Below, in pieces: positions 1 through 8,055 of a stretch of DNA of 64,000 nucleotides. This DNA comes from Parapedobacter sp964498395 (GTDB lineage Bacteria > Bacteroidota > Bacteroidia > Sphingobacteriales > Sphingobacteriaceae), in NCBI GenBank assembly GCA_964498395.1, contig CAZCHE010000010.1, positions 1 through 64,000 on the forward strand, read 5' to 3'. Position numbers and translations under genes: made by a program. The first letter of the stretch is position 1, and every line of letters begins with the position of its first letter. The notes beneath the pieces are model-generated. The model did no database searches. It was not told where the DNA came from and saw nothing but the letters and a program-made list of their open reading frames with translations.

Positions 1-1
1 C

Positions 2-79
2 GTGTTCGATGGGCGAAAATTGCTGGCCGGCAACAAGCTGGCCGACTTGGGACTCAAATATTATGCGATCGGAGAGTAA
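2..79 (+). CDS. C-terminal end of probable UDP-glucose 6-dehydrogenase (partial)
   Basis: The window opens inside a reading frame that ends at TAA 77-79. The 25 visible residues begin VFDGRKLL and finish LGLKYYAIGE. This matches the usual tail of UDP-glucose 6-dehydrogenases, which end in a DGRN...LGF.YY.IGR pattern. The enzyme oxidises UDP-glucose to UDP-glucuronate, a common precursor of acidic exopolysaccharides, so its place at the head of a glycan locus fits. The stretch is GC-richer than the DNA that follows directly. Only the tail is visible, so the family call rests on a short match; another nucleotide-sugar dehydrogenase of the same superfamily is possible. Confidence 0.6.
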   Translation: MFDGRKLLAGNKLADLGLKYYAIGE

Positions 80-94
80 AATTTAATAACACAC

Positions 95-250
95 ATGTTA
101 TTCAATTCTATAGACTTTTTGATTTTCTTACCAATAGTTTTTATACTTTATTGGTTTGTATTTAATAAGTCGCTAAAAATTCAAAATATTCTCCTTTTAG
201 TTTCAAGCTACTATTTTTATAGCTGCTGGGGTTGGTGTCAACTATTTTAA
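95..250 (+). pseudogene. Truncated N-terminus of AlgI/MBOAT-type O-acyltransferase
   Basis: A 51-codon frame starts MLFNSIDFLIFLPIVFILYW and ends YFYSCWGWCQLF before TAA 248-250. This is the characteristic first 45-50 residues of membrane-bound O-acyltransferases of the AlgI type (MLFNS.EFL.FLP.VF..YW..., then L..AS..FY..W). Full-length members have about 470 residues and a catalytic histidine far downstream. Nothing after position 250 continues the family; the next gene starts at 324. The gene is therefore a remnant, cut near codon 50 by deletion or recombination. It begins 16 bases after the upstream dehydrogenase, where an operon partner would sit. An intact O-acetylation gene probably once stood here. 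Confidence 0.7.
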
Positions 251-323
251 TCAAAAGTTATTCAGCAAACCTTATGAATATATCTTTAAGCGTTTGTTAT
301 CAAATCATTAATTTGAAAAGCTA

Positions 324-1625
324 ATGACTAATTTACTTCAAAGCGATCAAACAGCCCATATTCGGGGCGGACATGTTCCAAGCGGTCATATAAAAATCAG
401 CGGTGCAAAGAATGCTGCTACCCGTTTGTTAGCGGCGACATTACTTGCGGATGAAAGTGTCACCTTGGAGAATTTTCCTACGGAGCTAGTAGACGCTAAT
501 TACAAGATTGATTTTATTCGCAAGAATAACGGAGATGTTCAGATTGACTACAATAGCGAGACTATAACCATCGACTCTTCTAGACTGATAACAAACCTAC
601 TCGATGATTATAACTTCCCAATCAGAACTACTTATCTGCTAGTTCCTGGAATGGTGAAACGCTCAGGATTAGCTAGAATTCCGTACCCCGGGGGATGTAA
701 AATTGGCGACAGAGGTTATGATTTACATGTACTTGTCTGGAAAATTTTGGGAGCCGATGTTAAGGAATATCCCGATTTTATTGAGGTTTCGGCTCCAAAT
801 GGATTTAAAGGTGGTGACATTAATTTCCCTATTAGCACAATTGGAGGTACCGAATCTGCATTAATCTGTGGTGCGATGGCAAGTGGGATAACCACCATTC
901 GGAACGCCTATATATCACCTGAGATAGAGGCGCTGATTGATTTTATCAAATCTTTAGGAGTTAAAGTTACCGTCGTTGGAAATAGTTTTATTCAGATAGA
1001 AGGGAAAAAAGAACATAGAGGGGGAGTTTTCCGTGTGATGCCGGATCGAATTGAGGCACTGACATGGATCGTTTATGGTATCCTGTCTAAAGGAACTATT
1101 ACTATCGAGGATGTGCCGTTTGCAGCGATGGAAATTCCATTGATACATTTGCGTGAAGCCGGCATAGATTTTTACGCGAATAGAAAAAACATCTACATCT
1201 CCCCCGATTGCTTAACCAATGGTGTCATTCAACCATTTGAATTGGCAACGGGAACACATCCAGGAATTATTTCGGATATGCAGCCCTTCTATGTTTTGTT
1301 AGGATTATACGCCGACGGAATTAGCCGTATCTATGACTACCGTTATCCTGAAAGATTAAAATATTGCGAAGAACTTGCACGATTCTATCCAAGTCAATTG
1401 AAATGGGAAAAGGGGTTGATCACTACTTATGGAAAGGCTTCTGTGAAAGCGATGGAAAGTAGTGCGCGATCTACGGATTTAAGAGGAAGTATGGCTGTGG
1501 TGATCGCTGCGTTGTTAGCAGACGGAACCTCTGAAATCCACAATGCTGAAATGGCGTTACGTGGATATAATAGGCTTGCCGAAAAATTGGACGCATTAGG
1601 CATCTCAATAAAAATAGGGGCTTAA
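324..1625 (+). CDS. murA: MurA paralogue (UDP-GlcNAc 1-carboxyvinyltransferase-like) in polysaccharide locus
   Basis: This 433-residue protein has the EPSP-synthase fold signature of MurA, which transfers enolpyruvate from PEP to the 3-OH of UDP-GlcNAc in the cytoplasm. Substrate-binding Lys-Asn lies in SGAKNAA (K29, N30). The catalytic-loop cysteine is kept in PYPGGCKIGDR (C125), with R130 after it. The later ISDMQ and STDLRG acidic motifs and the RGYNRL arginine are also present, so the enzyme looks active. It is close to normal MurA length but diverged. Its neighbours are a flippase and a MurB homologue, and it lies among glycosyltransferases rather than in a division/cell-wall cluster. 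That suggests a dedicated copy making a lactyl-ether (muramic-type) sugar nucleotide for the surface polymer. The family is clear; the dedicated role is inferred. Confidence 0.87.
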   Translation: MTNLLQSDQTAHIRGGHVPSGHIKISGAKNAATRLLAATLLADESVTLENFPTELVDANYKIDFIRKNNGDVQIDYNSETITIDSSRLITNLLDDYNFPIRTTYLLVPGMVKRSGLARIPYPGGCKIGDRGYDLHVLVWKILGADVKEYPDFIEVSAPNGFKGGDINFPISTIGGTESALICGAMASGITTIRNAYISPEIEALIDFIKSLGVKVTVVGNSFIQIEGKKEHRGGVFRVMPDRIEALTWIVYGILSKGTITIEDVPFAAMEIPLIHLREAGIDFYANRKNIYISPDCLTNGVIQPFELATGTHPGIISDMQPFYVLLGLYADGISRIYDYRYPERLKYCEELARFYPSQLKWEKGLITTYGKASVKAMESSARSTDLRGSMAVVIAALLADGTSEIHNAEMALRGYNRLAEKLDALGISIKIGA

Positions 1626-1634
1626 GATTTATTT

Positions 1635-2939
1635 GTGGCTAAAAACAGTTTTATTGATGACCTTTTTAGAGTAGTTTTCTCTAAAGGACTTATTATAATT
1701 ATCGGTATCACTTCTTCCATACTGACGGCGAGATACTTAGGCCCAGAAAACAGTGGATATGTGGCAGCACTGAATGTCTATCCTTCTATTTTTATGACCT
1801 TTGGTGCGTTGGGCGTACGACAATCAGTAACCTATTTTCTAGGTCAGAACATTTACCCTGAAAGCAAATTGAAAATCGCCATAACGCAGATTTGGTCTTT
1901 TGCAAGTATTATTAGCGTAATCGTATGTTTTATTTTGATGCGGTATTATAGTAATTCTGGTGAAAACCTATTATGGGTAGTTCTTTCATTGCTGCCAATA
2001 CCATTTACCTTATTTAACACGTACAATTCCGGGATATTTTTGGGAAAGAATCAGATTGCCGCGTTCAATCGCGTAAATTGGATTCCCCCTTTGGTTGCAT
2101 TAGGATTTGCCGTCCTATTTCTCATTGGTTTCTCTTGGGGAGTTTCAAGTTTTTTGGTTGCATCATTTATAGGCACGCTCACAATGTCTATCATTATGCT
2201 GTTTAAAAATCAATTTATACAATCATTTAGCCTTTTTTTTGAGTGGTCCCTTATAAAGAATTTACTAAGCCTCGGTCTTATATATGCTCTTTCGCTATTG
2301 GTAGTCAACCTTAATTACAAAATTGACGTAATTATTTTAGACCAATTAAGTACCCCATATGAAATAGGAATCTACTCAAAGGGAGCCAACATTATCCAAT
2401 ATCTTTGGAATATTCCGATGATGTTAAGTACGATTGTCTTCGCAAGAAGTGCCAGCGCAAAAGACGGACTGGCATTCTCCCGTAAAACTGCGCAGTTATT
2501 GAGACTTTCGTTTTTAATTATCGGAATCGCAGCCGCTACAATGGTGTTTTTTTCAAAATATATCATAATTGGCATGTATGGCATAGCTTTTTCCGACAGT
2601 GTGCAGGTTTTACAGATACTTGCGCCAGGTGTCGTCATTTTAACTATTTTTAAGGTGATGAACATGGATTTGGCAGGCAAAGGAAAACCTTGGGTAGCTA
2701 TGAAAGCGATGATTCCATCGCTGATAATCAATGTGGTTTTAAATTACATATTGATTCCTAAACTAGGCGCCGCCGGTGCTGCTTGGGCCTCCACAACTAG
2801 CTACACAATAGCCGCCTCACTGTTTCTTTATTTCTATTCGAAAGCTGCCGGTATAACAATCAAAGAAGTGGTTTCTTTTCATTGGAGTGATTTTAAACCA
2901 ATTGTCGCCCTGCTACTCAAAAAAAAGACATCGAAATGA
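1635..2939 (+). CDS. Wzx-type polysaccharide flippase (MATE/MOP superfamily)
   Basis: The 434-residue protein is almost entirely hydrophobic helices, about twelve in number, with the start region of oligosaccharide flippases (FSKGLIIIIGITSSILTARYLGPENSGY). The ARYLGPE..G motif in the first helices and the late GKGKPW...P..INVVLNYILIPKLGAAGAAWAS segment are typical of the RfbX/Wzx group. It would move undecaprenyl-linked repeat units from the cytoplasmic to the periplasmic face of the inner membrane. Translation starts at GTG 1635, nine bases after the previous stop. Its stop overlaps the start of the MurB-like gene by four bases, so the two are probably translationally coupled. Confidence 0.85.
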   Translation: MAKNSFIDDLFRVVFSKGLIIIIGITSSILTARYLGPENSGYVAALNVYPSIFMTFGALGVRQSVTYFLGQNIYPESKLKIAITQIWSFASIISVIVCFILMRYYSNSGENLLWVVLSLLPIPFTLFNTYNSGIFLGKNQIAAFNRVNWIPPLVALGFAVLFLIGFSWGVSSFLVASFIGTLTMSIIMLFKNQFIQSFSLFFEWSLIKNLLSLGLIYALSLLVVNLNYKIDVIILDQLSTPYEIGIYSKGANIIQYLWNIPMMLSTIVFARSASAKDGLAFSRKTAQLLRLSFLIIGIAAATMVFFSKYIIIGMYGIAFSDSVQVLQILAPGVVILTIFKVMNMDLAGKGKPWVAMKAMIPSLIINVVLNYILIPKLGAAGAAWASTTSYTIAASLFLYFYSKAAGITIKEVVSFHWSDFKPIVALLLKKKTSK

Positions 2940-3790
2940 AAATAGTCCGGAATTTAGACCTAACCAACTATAATTCTTACAGAATTAAGGCGCATTGTAA
3001 GCGCGGGCTTTTTTTTGATACCGAAGAGGAAATTAAGAACTATTTCGAATCGAGGCCCCATCAATATATATTAATGGGAAGCGGGCATAATGTAATACTT
3101 TCTAAAGAGTATTATGATGAAGATTTCATTATATTCAATGGAAATTTTGACCATGTGGAAATATCAGGGGAAACGGTGATTGTCGAGGCAGGCGTATTTA
3201 CAAAAGAGTTGTGTGAAACGGCCTGTAAGCACAATTTATCGGGCCTTGAAATGTTTTATGATATTCCAAGTTCTATTGGTGGTGCGATTGTGATGAATGC
3301 AGGAGCCGGTGGTGAAGAGATCAAAGATCTACTAATAAAGGTAAGGTACTTGGATTTAGCCGATAATAAAATTAAAGAACGGTATCGAGCGGAAATTGGC
3401 TTTGAATACAGAAATAGTTTCTTTCAACAAAGAAACGATAAGATTATATTGAAAGCATGGCTCAAATTAAAAAATGGGGTAGGGCGCGAAATCCGTGAAC
3501 GAATGGAGTCTATTAAAGAGACACGCTGGGCAAAACAACCCAAAGAATATCCCAATGCAGGCAGTGTTTTTAAACGACCAAAAGGATACTATGTGGGCGC
3601 GATTATAGATGAACTGGAACTCAAGGGCCTTTCAGTAGGCGGCGCAAAAGTCTCTGAAAAACACGGGGGATTCATTGTCAATTTTAATCATGCAAAAGGA
3701 GCAGATATTGTTCGTCTAATAGAAGTTATCAAAGAAAAGGTCTACAAGAAGTTCAATATTATTCTTGAAGTTGAACAACGTATTATATGA
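2936..3790 (+). CDS. murB: MurB paralogue (UDP-N-acetylenolpyruvoylglucosamine reductase-like)
   Basis: The 284-residue flavoprotein reductase matches the shorter, type II MurB form. Visible marks are the FAD-binding GSGHNVILS motif near residue 50, then IPSSIGGAIVMNAGAGG, FEYRNSFF with the active-site arginine, and NAGSVFKRP with the proton-donor serine. VGGAKVSEKHGGFIVN and a final ILEVE carry the catalytic glutamate. MurB reduces the enolpyruvyl ether made by MurA to a lactyl ether with NADPH, giving UDP-MurNAc. The gene overlaps the flippase upstream and a GT2 gene downstream by four bases each, so it is firmly inside the polysaccharide operon. A second, housekeeping murB should exist elsewhere in the genome; that is an expectation, not something visible here. 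Confidence 0.87.
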   Translation: MKIVRNLDLTNYNSYRIKAHCKRGLFFDTEEEIKNYFESRPHQYILMGSGHNVILSKEYYDEDFIIFNGNFDHVEISGETVIVEAGVFTKELCETACKHNLSGLEMFYDIPSSIGGAIVMNAGAGGEEIKDLLIKVRYLDLADNKIKERYRAEIGFEYRNSFFQQRNDKIILKAWLKLKNGVGREIRERMESIKETRWAKQPKEYPNAGSVFKRPKGYYVGAIIDELELKGLSVGGAKVSEKHGGFIVNFNHAKGADIVRLIEVIKEKVYKKFNIILEVEQRII

Positions 3791-4692
3791 ATAAATCATC
3801 TTATCCGCTGGTAAGTGTTATTACGGGATATTATAACCGTAAAGAGAATTTAGCGGAATCAATACAAAGTGTATTAAATCAGGATTATCCGAATTTTGAA
3901 TTCATTGTGTTTGACGACTGTTCAACTGATGGCACGAAAGAACTCTTACAGCATTTCAAGGGAAAGGATGAGCGGTTTTATTTGATAGAACATGAGCAGA
4001 ATATCGGGTTTACGAAAGGAATCATTCAAGCAATATCTTTTGCCAAAGGCAAGTATATCGCAATCCATGGTGCGGGAGATATTTCCTTTCCACTTCGAAT
4101 AAGGAAACAAGTTGAATTGTTAGAGTCTAATCCAACTATTGGGATAGCTGGTTGTTTGATTGAAGACATTTACGATGGTGACACCCATTTATACACTCCA
4201 CTGACCAAAAACGGAGACTATAATTTTTCCCAAGGTGAAGTGATGTATAGAAAATCACTCTATTATCAAGTCGGAGGTTATAATGCCCTTTTTAAATATG
4301 GCCAATTCACCATGCTTAAGTTGGATTTGATTAAAATTTCGAAGGCAGCATATATTGAAGAGGTTCTTTACAAAAGAATTCACTATTCCAATGGGGTCAC
4401 TAGAAACAATAAACGCAAATTAGAACAGATAATATCATATACTATCGGAAAAAACATATCCAAGTATGGGTTTTTAAGAATGAATACGGCAATAATCATA
4501 GTGGGGGTTACCCTACGGCAAATAGATTTGCTAAAGCCAGGCAGCATGGATGAGGTGACGTTTTTACATCATATAAATTGGAAAATGCCAATAGTTGCTA
4601 TATTGTATAAACTATATCGGATGAAGGCGTTGCCAACATTTGTTTTGAGGAAGTACGGATCCTTGTTGCTTAGGACTTATCATATAGTATAG
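3787..4692 (+). CDS. Family 2 glycosyltransferase
   Basis: The 301-residue GT-A fold protein begins SYPLVSVITGYYNRKENLAESIQSVLNQDYPNFE. It carries the nucleotide-sugar aspartates in FDDCSTDGT near residue 45 and a second acidic site in IHGAGDISFPLR near residue 97, where most GT2 enzymes have DxD; here the pattern is G-D. It should add one sugar to the lipid-linked repeat unit on the cytoplasmic side of the inner membrane. It overlaps the MurB-like gene by four bases (ATGA) and is followed after 29 bases by another GT2 gene. Donor and acceptor cannot be read from the sequence. Confidence 0.82.
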   Translation: MNKSSYPLVSVITGYYNRKENLAESIQSVLNQDYPNFEFIVFDDCSTDGTKELLQHFKGKDERFYLIEHEQNIGFTKGIIQAISFAKGKYIAIHGAGDISFPLRIRKQVELLESNPTIGIAGCLIEDIYDGDTHLYTPLTKNGDYNFSQGEVMYRKSLYYQVGGYNALFKYGQFTMLKLDLIKISKAAYIEEVLYKRIHYSNGVTRNNKRKLEQIISYTIGKNISKYGFLRMNTAIIIVGVTLRQIDLLKPGSMDEVTFLHHINWKMPIVAILYKLYRMKALPTFVLRKYGSLLLRTYHIV

Positions 4693-4721
4693 AGTGATTA
4701 TAATCGAATTATATCAAATCA

Positions 4722-5663
4722 ATGGATAACAACATTTCCTTTTCCGTTATAATTCCAGTGCACAACAAATTCCCGCATATCGATCGTTGTGTAAACTCCG
4801 TTCTTAACCAGCAATACAAGAATTTTGAATTGGTGGTAGTAGACGATGCCTCAACAGATGGTTCATACGAAAAGCTGCTATCTTACGGTGACCAGATAAA
4901 ACTTTTAAAAAGAAACCACCCGGGGCCAGGAGGTTACCTCGCCCGAAATATGGCCATAAAAAATGCAAGTAACGATTGGATTTCTTTCTTAGATGCTGAT
5001 GATAGTTGGGAGCCCTCTTTGCTTCAAGAAATAAAAGAGGTGATTAGTAGTAATCCAGCGGCCCAAATCATCACTTGTGGTTGGACTTGGGTGGACAATG
5101 ATAAAAAACAAGACAGGAATGTATTCAAGAACAGCTTTGTTAAAAAGGGGGAAATTACCCCCTTTAGTATGCGTGATTTTCTGATGAATCCCGATTTAAT
5201 GTGGACGGGTGCCGTAACCATGAGAAAAGATTTATTGGAACAATGCGGTGGTTTTCCCACTTGCCCTAATTGTAAAAAGGGAGGAGATATGGATACTTGG
5301 ATCAGGGCATTAATGATTAGCAAATATAATTTATACCTTGATAAATATCTTTCACATTATTATCGTGACACCGTCAATAGGGTCACCGACCATAGTCATA
5401 ATCCAACAAGTCATTTTTGTGCTTACCCAACACTAATGAATGCTTATCAGATTTCTAATAGCAAAAGTTTAAAAAAAGCAATAAAACATTTTATTAATAG
5501 AAATATTTTTCTGCTTGTTATCAAACAGATTCGTGCGGGGTTCGGAATTGAGTACGCTTTAGTCAAGAAATTGAAAATTTCATTCCATGCAATTTATTAT
5601 TTCGTTAGAATACATATTGAAAGATTACGGTTTTCAACAAAAAAAAAGCGATCGACGAAATAA
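4722..5663 (+). CDS. Family 2 glycosyltransferase
   Basis: The 313-residue protein has a classical GT2 start (FSVIIPVHNKFPHIDRCVNSVLNQQYKNFE), the VVDDASTDGS donor-binding motif near residue 40 and a clear SFLDADDSW metal-binding DxD near residue 90. A TCPNCKK stretch with two cysteines follows around residue 185, just before a GGDMDTWIRA segment that looks like the acceptor/catalytic ED-type region. The C-terminal 60 residues are basic and partly hydrophobic, suitable for membrane association. It belongs to the same operon as the MurB-like gene and the next GT4. The sugar it adds is unknown. Confidence 0.84.
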   Translation: MDNNISFSVIIPVHNKFPHIDRCVNSVLNQQYKNFELVVVDDASTDGSYEKLLSYGDQIKLLKRNHPGPGGYLARNMAIKNASNDWISFLDADDSWEPSLLQEIKEVISSNPAAQIITCGWTWVDNDKKQDRNVFKNSFVKKGEITPFSMRDFLMNPDLMWTGAVTMRKDLLEQCGGFPTCPNCKKGGDMDTWIRALMISKYNLYLDKYLSHYYRDTVNRVTDHSHNPTSHFCAYPTLMNAYQISNSKSLKKAIKHFINRNIFLLVIKQIRAGFGIEYALVKKLKISFHAIYYFVRIHIERLRFSTKKKRSTK

Positions 5664-5703
5664 TGAATACTATTACATATTATTGAAAGCAAAATAATAG
5701 TAT

Positions 5704-6834
5704 ATGAAAATATTAATGATTAAATATTATCCTATAGCCATTAGTGAGACCTTTATCATTGATCAAGCCAACAATTTAAATTTGAACAATGTGTTGATTC
5801 ATAGGCCGTTCCCTGTCCTCTTTAGAACAGTAAATTCCTCTGCTTCTTTATTTTTGAACACCTGTCTTGATGTATGTGTTAAGTTTGCTGCCAAGTTTAC
5901 TGACAAGTTATATAATTACCTTGTTTATAATATTTTAAAAAAAAATCGTCCAAATCTAGTATTTATACATTACGGGAATACCGCTATTAAAATGTATGAA
6001 GCGTGTATAAAATTAAATATACCTTACATCGTTCATTTTCATGGTTCGGATGCCCACCAGAGATCTCTAATCGCTCGGCATAAAGATCGCTACCGTGCCA
6101 TGCTGAGGAATGCTAAAGGAATAGTAGTGGTATCGAAGCCAATGCAATCGGCAGTAATAGGATTAGGAGCGACACCAAATTCTATTTTTTTAAATCCATA
6201 TGGTATAGACGCACTAAAATTCAGTCTGAAACAAGACTCTAAATATTTATTGGCGGTCGGTCGGTTCGTAGAGAAGAAAGCTCCACATCTATCTATCGAG
6301 GCATTTGCAAAACTTGTAAAAAAACACCCAAACAATACCATGATTATGATCGGTTCTGGCCCCCTATTAAATAAATGCAAAGATTTGGCGGATAGTTTGG
6401 GAGTAAAAGACTCCGTTAAGTTCCTTGGCGCGCAAAATCACGAGATAGTTAAACAATATATGACCAATGCTAGTGTTTTTGTTCAACATTCTGTTGTAGC
6501 TCCAGACGGAGATAGCGAAGGATCCCCTGTGGCTATCACTGAAGCAGCAGCTTGTGGGATTCCAGTAGTATCTACCAAACACGCAGCAATTCCAGAAATT
6601 GTTAAAAATGGCATAACCGGCTTGTTAGTAGAAGAGGGTGATGTAGAAGGAATGTCCGACGCAATGATAACGCTAATTGAAAACCCGGATCTACAGAAAA
6701 ATATGTCAGAGGCTTCAAGAGAACACATACTAGCAAACTATACACAATCAAAACGAATAGGTAGGCTTCGGGATATAATCCTATGGGCCTGCGATAATTC
6801 ATATCGAAAACCAGAATTGGAAGGTGAGAGTTGA
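5704..6834 (+). CDS. Family 4 glycosyltransferase
   Basis: The 376-residue GT-B protein has an N-terminal acceptor domain (ISETFIIDQ; later YIVHFHGSDAHQRS) and a C-terminal GT4 donor domain. The donor domain has LLAVGRFVEKKAPHLSIEAF near residue 175, KFLGAQNHEIVKQYMTNA, and the EX7E region DGDSEGSPVAITEAAACGIPVV. The wording resembles retaining GT4 enzymes of colanic-acid type clusters. It would add a sugar to the growing repeat unit using a nucleotide-sugar donor. It sits 40 bases after the GT2 gene and 10 bases before the polymerase gene, so one transcript is likely. Confidence 0.85.
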   Translation: MKILMIKYYPIAISETFIIDQANNLNLNNVLIHRPFPVLFRTVNSSASLFLNTCLDVCVKFAAKFTDKLYNYLVYNILKKNRPNLVFIHYGNTAIKMYEACIKLNIPYIVHFHGSDAHQRSLIARHKDRYRAMLRNAKGIVVVSKPMQSAVIGLGATPNSIFLNPYGIDALKFSLKQDSKYLLAVGRFVEKKAPHLSIEAFAKLVKKHPNNTMIMIGSGPLLNKCKDLADSLGVKDSVKFLGAQNHEIVKQYMTNASVFVQHSVVAPDGDSEGSPVAITEAAACGIPVVSTKHAAIPEIVKNGITGLLVEEGDVEGMSDAMITLIENPDLQKNMSEASREHILANYTQSKRIGRLRDIILWACDNSYRKPELEGES

Positions 6835-6844
6835 GATGTAAGTA

Positions 6845-7927
6845 ATGGAATTGTTTCTGCCTACATATTTTTTGCTTTACGCTAACTGCGCCCTATTGGC
6901 ATTCCCATTAGTGATTCATGCTGATACAAGCCGAAGATATCATTATATCGTTGATACCAGTTTATTATGGTTGGTCTCTATTGCAACAATAATACTTTTT
7001 GGATCAAGGGATTATGATGTAGGTACAGATACCCAACGCTACGCCATAGGTTACGGCTACTTGATTAATACTACGTCTATTCAAGAAGCACTCATTTCTC
7101 CTTATATAAGTAGGGATCCCTTTTTTAACTTAATGGGTTACGCATTAAGCCGATTCATAGGAATTACCGCGTACTTTTTTGTTCTTGCCGCTTTATTTAT
7201 AACCCCCATTACCCTGACAATCCAGATATTCACTAAAAAGAACAGGTTATTGTTGCTATTGGGTGTTTTAAGTTTGTTCATTATCCCTAACCTTGGAATC
7301 AATGTGATCCGGAGTGGAATATCATTAGCTTTTGCCCTGCTAGCTTTCGTCACCCTAAATAAAGGTAAACGCAAACAAGGTATAGTTCTAGCAATTTTCT
7401 CAGTACTTTTCCATGCTGCAACCTTGATTGTGTTCATTGCTTTTTTTATGGCGAGATTAATTAAGTTCCGTTTCTTCCTTTACGCAATCTTATTGATCTG
7501 TGCAGGACTTGGCCTCGTTGGGATAGGAATTAGGGATTTGCCGATAGTAGGTGGTATCCTCCAAGATGTCGACAGATTAGCGAATTTGATAGATCAAGAT
7601 CTGGAAGCTGCTAGGTTGCCTATCTCAACTTTTCTCGCCTTAATATCAATTATAAGTTATTTTGAATTCTTTGCATGTAGGTTTAAAGAGGAAGACTATA
7701 TAATTTGGGGAAAAACATTTATATTGTTGGTTTCTTGTTATTTCCTTAGTTCAACATTGTTTTACGGATATCGTATTGGAATGTTAGCCTGGATTTTCTC
7801 TCCCTTTGTTTTAGCCTATCCATTATTATATTATAAAGTGACTAAGAGAACACAATCCCTGACATTATGGGGCATATTCATTCTTTTAGCGATTTTCTCA
7901 TTATATCAGTTAAAGCAGTTCATTTAA
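6845..7927 (+). CDS. EpsG/Wzy-type polysaccharide polymerase
   Basis: The 360-residue integral membrane protein has about ten to eleven hydrophobic helices. The EpsG-family signature lies after the second helix: FGSRDYDVGTDTQRYA (residues about 53-68), an R..VG.DT..Y pattern. A second mark is the NVIRSGISLAFALLAF helix near residue 155. Members polymerise flipped repeat units at the periplasmic face of the inner membrane. The gene follows the GT4 by ten bases and pairs functionally with the flippase upstream to make a Wzx/Wzy-type pathway. Sequence conservation is low in this family, so the call rests on the motif, topology and context. Confidence 0.8.
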   Translation: MELFLPTYFLLYANCALLAFPLVIHADTSRRYHYIVDTSLLWLVSIATIILFGSRDYDVGTDTQRYAIGYGYLINTTSIQEALISPYISRDPFFNLMGYALSRFIGITAYFFVLAALFITPITLTIQIFTKKNRLLLLLGVLSLFIIPNLGINVIRSGISLAFALLAFVTLNKGKRKQGIVLAIFSVLFHAATLIVFIAFFMARLIKFRFFLYAILLICAGLGLVGIGIRDLPIVGGILQDVDRLANLIDQDLEAARLPISTFLALISIISYFEFFACRFKEEDYIIWGKTFILLVSCYFLSSTLFYGYRIGMLAWIFSPFVLAYPLLYYKVTKRTQSLTLWGIFILLAIFSLYQLKQFI

Positions 7928-7966
7928 AATTATGGCATCATATTGGTTAGATTTAATGTATTCGCA

Positions 7967-7997
7967 TTGAAACGGTTAATTTTTCTCGTTAGTTTTG
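7967..7997 (+). promoter_or_regulatory. Bacteroidota-type promoter before the lyase gene
   Basis: TTG at 7967-7969 is followed after 20 bases by TAGTTTTG at 7990-7997. This fits the -33/-7 arrangement (TTTG or TTG, about 20 bases, TAnnTTTG) of the primary sigma factor in Bacteroidota. Transcription would start around 8004, about 50 bases before the lyase start codon. It implies that the lyase and the GT4 after it can be expressed apart from the polymerase operon. Confidence 0.55.
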
Positions 7998-8055
7998 TAA
8001 GCATTAATACCACATTTTTTGGATATACATCACTGACAACCCAATTGTCAAAATC

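Noticed and set aside
324..3790. MurA/MurB pair as the cell's ordinary peptidoglycan genes
   Set aside because: Their place among flippase, polymerase and glycosyltransferase genes with overlapping starts is not the usual division/cell-wall context, though a genome-wide check for other copies is still needed.
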